Source: an uncultured Propionibacteriaceae bacterium
Lineage (GTDB): Bacteria > Actinomycetota > Actinomycetes > Propionibacteriales > Propionibacteriaceae
Direction: 5' to 3'
NCBI GenBank assembly: GCA_937965785.1
Contig: CALCKT010000062.1
Coordinates: 1-64,000, forward strand
DNA length: 64,000 nt
A program made the translations under genes and the position numbers. Under the pieces are notes generated by a model. The model did not search any database and was not told where the DNA came from. It was given only the letters and a program-made list of their open reading frames with translations. Shown here piece after piece: positions 60,962 through 64,000 of this stretch. Every line of letters begins with the position of its first letter. The first letter of the stretch is position 1.

Positions 60962-61676
60962 AGGGACCCGTCTGGTCCTGAAGCTCCTTGAAGCTGCGGT
61001 GGGCCAGTTCGTCCAGGAACGCCGCCCCGTTCTCGACGCTGCCGACGTAGTGACCGAACAGTTCCATGTTGATGCAGCCGAACAGTTCGGTCCAGCCTCG
61101 CAGGACGATGAGGATCAGCTCGTCGGGAACATCGCCGGGCATTCCCTGCTCACTGATCCAGTGACGCACCCTCGCGAGGTCCTCCCGCAGTGCCGGGGCC
61201 GGTTCCGGTGAGTCCGGCAGCGGCGTCGTCCCCGCCTGCGACCTCATGTCCGAGGCGATCCGGGCCAGCAGGATCGAGATCCGGGACGCGGCCGGGATGG
61301 TCTCCGGCGGGGCCTGGTAGCCGGGCACCGGGGTGCCGTAGATGAGGCCGTACTCGTTGCGGTGCTCCAGCGCCCAGGTGCGGGTGGCGCGCCACAGCGC
61401 CACCCAGCGACCCTCGTGGTCTCCGCGCGGGATCCTGCCCTCGGCCTCCTCGACGGACCGTCCCAGCGACTCGTAGGCGTCGACGATCAACAGAGTCAAC
61501 AGGTCGTCGCGGCTCTTCACGTAGCGGTACAGGGCGCCGGGGGTGACCTCGAGGTCGCGCGCCAGGGACCGCATGCCCAGCCCGGAGGCTCCCTGCTCGA
61601 CGAGGTGCCGGTGTGCGACCTCTAGCAGTCGCCGCGTGAAGGCGTCGCGGGCCTGGCGGCGTGGGATGGGGGTCAT
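60960..61676 (-). CDS. TetR family transcriptional regulator (WHG-type C-terminus)
   Basis: 238 aa. HTH near 15-60 with GLGMRSLARDLEVTPGALYRYVKSRDDLL (quoted in part: TPGALYRYVKSRDDLL). The C-terminal region ending ELFGCINMELFGHYVGS is WHG/TetR_C_13-like. ATG 61676. Its 3' end overlaps the junction with the vapC stub. Divergent from the epimerase-like gene; a tandem operator lies between. Confidence 0.88.
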   Translation of the reverse strand: MTPIPRRQARDAFTRRLLEVAHRHLVEQGASGLGMRSLARDLEVTPGALYRYVKSRDDLLTLLIVDAYESLGRSVEEAEGRIPRGDHEGRWVALWRATRTWALEHRNEYGLIYGTPVPGYQAPPETIPAASRISILLARIASDMRSQAGTTPLPDSPEPAPALREDLARVRHWISEQGMPGDVPDELILIVLRGWTELFGCINMELFGHYVGSVENGAAFLDELAHRSFKELQDQTGP

Positions 61677-61710
61677 GGTCCCAGTCTCGCACGACACGAA
61701 GAACAAAACC

Positions 61711-61748
61711 GTGAACGCTGTTTACAAAATGGCGTGAACGGTGTTTAC
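61711..61748. promoter_or_regulatory. Tandem TetR-type operator
   Basis: Two near-identical 15-bp imperfect palindromes, GTGAACGCTGTTTAC (61711-61725) and GTGAACGGTGTTTAC (61734-61748), 23 bp apart start-to-start, in the divergent promoter region. Two helical turns apart fits cooperative binding of the adjacent TetR. Confidence 0.75.
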
Positions 61749-61779
61749 TGTTCTTGGGGGCGACAGAATCGGAGGAGAC

Positions 61780-62724
61780 ATGGAACACATCACCGTCATC
61801 GGAGCAGGACCGCTCGGCAGGGCCGCGACCCGCTCGCTCGTGGAGGCCGGGCACCGGGTCACGGTCGCCACCCGCAGCAGCACGCGGCTGCCCGGAGCGC
61901 AGGCCGTCAGGGCCGATGTCGTCACGGGCGACGGCCTGGAGACGCTCGCGCCCGGGGCAGCGATCGTCGCCTGCTGCGGCATCACCTACACGATCGCCGG
62001 GTGGCGCCGCGACTGGCCCCTCGCCATCGACAACCTCATCAAGACGGCGGAGCGGCAGGACGCGACCCTCGTGGTCACGGGGAATTACTACTCCTACGCG
62101 CGCGGCCGGATGCCGATGCGCGCCACCGATCCCCTCGACCACCCGCCGTCGGCTCTGGGTGAGGTCCGGGCCGAGGTGTCCCGCAGACTGTTCGCCGCCC
62201 ACGAACAGGGGCGCATCCGCGCGGTCGAGGTGCGGGGGTCGTCCTACCTCGGGGCCGACGCGGGGCCGGGCGCCTACCTCGGGCCGCGGTTCGTGGATCC
62301 GCTGCTGGCCAAGGGGGCGACGAGCGTCCTCGGCGATCCCGACCTGCCCTACACCATGACCGCCATCCCCGACTTCGGGCGTCTGCTGGCCCGCGCCGCC
62401 ACCGATCCGGAGATGCCCGGCCGGGCCTGGCACGTCCCCAGCGCCCCGGCGGTCAGCGTCCGCGACCTGGCCCGGATGTTGCTGCGTGCCGCCGGTCGCG
62501 ACGACGAACCGAGGTTGCGCACCATGCCGGCGTCGTTGCTGCGTGCGCTGGGCTGGTTCTCCCCGACGCTGAGGGCGGTTAGGGAAACCCTCTACCAGAA
62601 CACCGAACCCTTCGTCGCCGACGACACCGACACCCGCGAACTGCTCGGCGAGACCCACACGCCGCTGGAGGAAACGGCGACGGACATCGTCGCAGCCCGG
62701 GGTGGGGGTGGGAAAGCTGCTTGA
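61780..62724 (+). CDS. NAD(P)-dependent epimerase/dehydratase-like protein
   Basis: 314 aa, extended SDR-like Rossmann protein. N-terminal ITVIGAGPLGRAATRSLVEAG binds NAD(P) (first 22 residues; quoted in part: IGAGPLGRAATRSLVE). VVTGNYYSYARG and a TYTIAGW motif are SDR-like; the canonical YxxxK is not obvious. ATG 61780 with GGAGGA. Under the divergent TetR; substrate unknown. Confidence 0.78.
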   Translation: MEHITVIGAGPLGRAATRSLVEAGHRVTVATRSSTRLPGAQAVRADVVTGDGLETLAPGAAIVACCGITYTIAGWRRDWPLAIDNLIKTAERQDATLVVTGNYYSYARGRMPMRATDPLDHPPSALGEVRAEVSRRLFAAHEQGRIRAVEVRGSSYLGADAGPGAYLGPRFVDPLLAKGATSVLGDPDLPYTMTAIPDFGRLLARAATDPEMPGRAWHVPSAPAVSVRDLARMLLRAAGRDDEPRLRTMPASLLRALGWFSPTLRAVRETLYQNTEPFVADDTDTRELLGETHTPLEETATDIVAARGGGGKAA

Positions 62725-62769
62725 GTCGGACTGCTCGCTAGTGGGTGGGTCTGCTTGCCGGGTGCGGGT

Positions 62770-62814
62770 GGTTTCGACTCAGCCGTTCGCTGGCGCTCAC
62801 GAGCTGGCTCAACC
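62770..62814 (+). repeat. Dispersed palindromic repeat family A, copy 3
   Basis: GGTTTCGACTCAGCCGTTCG to GGCTCAACCAG, ends shared with the copies at 21988 and 31885. Confidence 0.7.
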
Positions 62815-62885
62815 AGTTTCGGAAGGGAGAGGCGCTCACGTGCTGGTTCAATCGGCTGTGAGAGCGGGGCGTCTACTGTGGGGGC

Positions 62886-63611
62886 ATGACCGCACATGCC
62901 GTCACCCGCCACGAAATCTTCCAGACCAGCCTCATCTCCGCCCTCGTCCAGGGCGTCTACGAGGACGAGATGACCCTGGCCGAGCTCCTCGGCCACGGTT
63001 CCTTCGGCATCGGCACCTTCAACGGGCTCGACGGCGAGATGATCATCCTGGGTGGTGTCTGCTACCGACTGCGCGGTGACGGGTCCGTGACCGTGCCCGA
63101 GTTGACGGAACGCACCCCCTACGCCGTCGTGACCAATTTCGTGCCGAGCCTGAGCCGCTCCGTGACGGGACCGATGACCCGGGAGGAGTTCTCCCGGGCC
63201 ATCGACGCCTTCGTACCGAGCTCGAACTACATGTACGCGCTCCGGGTGACAGGCCGATTCGCATGGGCAAGCGCACGCACGGTGACGAAACAGGACCGTC
63301 CCTATCGGCCCATGATCGAGGCCACCGACGGCGAGGAGGTCGCCCGCCACGAGGACTTCAATGGGACGATCGCCGGTTTCCGCACACCCCTTTACGAGTC
63401 CGGCATCTCGGTGGCAGGCTGCCACGCCCACATCATCGACGACGACCGCACCTGGGGTGGACACCTGGTGGATTTCGTCCTGGAGGAGGGCGAGGCCGAA
63501 CTGTGCCTGGGCACCGACTTCCGCATGCGGCTGCCTTTGACCGAGGAGTTCCGCACCGCCGACCTGTCGGAGGACAAGACCGAGGAGATCCGCCGGGTAG
63601 AGCACCACTGA
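62886..63611 (+). CDS. budA: Alpha-acetolactate decarboxylase
   Basis: 241 aa. Decarboxylates 2-acetolactate to acetoin in butanediol fermentation. The zinc ligands are visible as the His-X-His of GCHAHIIDD plus a third His eleven residues later (WGGHL), matching the family spacing. ATG 62886; no close upstream gene, so monocistronic. Confidence 0.95.
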   Translation: MTAHAVTRHEIFQTSLISALVQGVYEDEMTLAELLGHGSFGIGTFNGLDGEMIILGGVCYRLRGDGSVTVPELTERTPYAVVTNFVPSLSRSVTGPMTREEFSRAIDAFVPSSNYMYALRVTGRFAWASARTVTKQDRPYRPMIEATDGEEVARHEDFNGTIAGFRTPLYESGISVAGCHAHIIDDDRTWGGHLVDFVLEEGEAELCLGTDFRMRLPLTEEFRTADLSEDKTEEIRRVEHH

Positions 63612-63624
63612 ACCGTGGGCATGG

Positions 63625-63735
63625 TCAGTTCCCCGTCCTCGGGAGTCCCGGTTTCAGGGGTGATTTCGATGGAGGGGTGGGGTCGGCAGCTCGGGCCGAG
63701 GGGAGCGTTCCCAGTGTGAGCAGAAGCGCGATCAT
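63625..63735 (-). CDS. Small secreted peptide ending in LPRTG, possibly truncated
   Basis: 36 aa if started at ATG 63735: MIALLLTLGTLPSARAADP reads as a short signal peptide, then a Pro-rich stretch ends GLPRTGN and stop. The sortase motif LPRTG would normally be followed by a membrane helix and basic tail, which are absent here. No ribosome site is seen at this ATG, and the frame stays open upstream through RKTKGRDHFKSPLILM, so it may be a decayed gene. Confidence 0.35.
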   Translation of the reverse strand: MIALLLTLGTLPSARAADPTPPSKSPLKPGLPRTGN

Positions 63736-63781
63736 CAGAATGAGCGGTGACTTGAAGTGATCTCTTCCCTTCGTCTTTCTC

Positions 63782-64000
63782 TCATTGGTGGAAGATGCTG
63801 GTGTAGAGAGACGCCCCGGGATATCTGCTGTAGGTGTTGGTTTCGGAGATGATCAATGTGACTGATAGTGAATCGATTATTTTGGATGCTCCAGTCGACC
63901 GAGGTGAACCGATGGCTGGATCCTCGGTCCAGCCATCCTTGGTTGCTGTCTCCAATATCAGTCTACGAGCATCTTCCGGGGGAATCGTGAGCTTGTAGAA
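63782..64000 (-). CDS. C-terminal part of an unknown protein
   Basis: 72 codons of open, protein-like sequence enter from the right edge and end at a TGA (63782-63784): FYKLTIPPEDARRLILETAT near the window edge, then STGASKIIDSLSVTLIIS and GASLYTSIFHQ. Not recognised. Its stop region overlaps an ATG of a short frame. Confidence 0.6.
   Translation of the reverse strand, partial: FYKLTIPPEDARRLILETATKDGWTEDPAIGSPRSTGASKIIDSLSVTLIISETNTYSRYPGASLYTSIFHQ

Noticed and set aside
1..64000. CRISPR array, complete insertion sequence or prophage
   Set aside because: No regular spaced repeats, transposase or phage structural genes were seen; the palindromic repeats are isolated copies.

Overview
The window is a high-GC, low-repeat chromosome segment from an actinobacterium. 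The order dnaA-dnaN-recF-dciA-gyrB-gyrA on one side and rpmH-rnpA-yidD-yidC-khpB-rsmG-parA-parB on the other is the classical actinobacterial origin region. The cobalamin-riboswitch-controlled metal ABC operon, acetolactate decarboxylase and the gene styles suggest the family Propionibacteriaceae (an Arachnia-like organism is my guess; this is inference, not a database match). Genes left of about 22 kb run mostly on the minus strand and genes right of 23.7 kb mostly on the plus strand, so replication and transcription are co-oriented around an origin near 21.5-23.7 kb.

Layout. 0-0.4 kb: promoter and leader of an rRNA operon that runs out of the window on the left. 0.4-1 kb: a PadR regulator with a His-rich head. 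1.1-4.6 kb: Mn/Zn-type ABC importer (binding protein, ATPase, two permeases). 4.65-9.9 kb: a nikABCDE/oppABCDF-type operon preceded by a cobalamin riboswitch, so probably a cobalt (or nickel) importer. 10-16.3 kb: tRNA-Ile, a DUF3566 protein, gyrA, gyrB. 16.6-18.2 kb: a membrane protein and a VapBC module. 18.2-26.8 kb: replication and ribosome/membrane-biogenesis core with oriC and three clusters of DnaA boxes. 26.8-29.7 kb: a 2.87-kb gene-free centromere with five canonical-or-near parS sites plus one in the parA coding start and one 42-bp palindrome built on a parS. 29.7-31.6 kb: parAB. 32-38.2 kb: Ddl-like ligase, aminotransferase, thioredoxin/thioredoxin reductase, TetR regulator, AzlCD exporter. 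38.4-44.2 kb: prolyl oligopeptidase, enoyl-CoA hydratase-like enzyme, SorC regulator, divergent mntP/mntR. 44.2-48.5 kb: unknown protein, tRNA-Pro, thymidine phosphorylase, MFS transporter. 48.5-50.6 kb: a three-gene operon of a TIGR04255-type protein, an HTH protein and an apparently frameshifted third protein. 50.8-57.6 kb: YdcF protein, hydrolase, Dps, and a DtxR-box-controlled siderophore ABC importer. 57.8-60.5 kb: a bacteriocin-associated (lactococcin 972 type) permease/ATPase pair without a visible bacteriocin. 60.7-64 kb: an antitoxin whose VapC partner is cut to a stub, a TetR regulator with a tandem operator, a dehydratase/epimerase-like protein, acetolactate decarboxylase and the 3' end of an unknown gene.

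How the pieces connect. Metal homeostasis is a theme: Mn/Zn import (1.1-4.6 kb), cobalt/nickel import under B12 control (4.65-9.9 kb), MntR with the Mn exporter MntP (42.6-44.2 kb), and iron uptake plus Dps (53-57.6 kb). The replication half is standard, but its centromere is large, gene-free and decorated with AT-rich elements that share a motif. Two families of short dispersed palindromic repeats sit in intergenic spaces. I found no CRISPR array, no complete insertion sequence and no rRNA gene body in the window.
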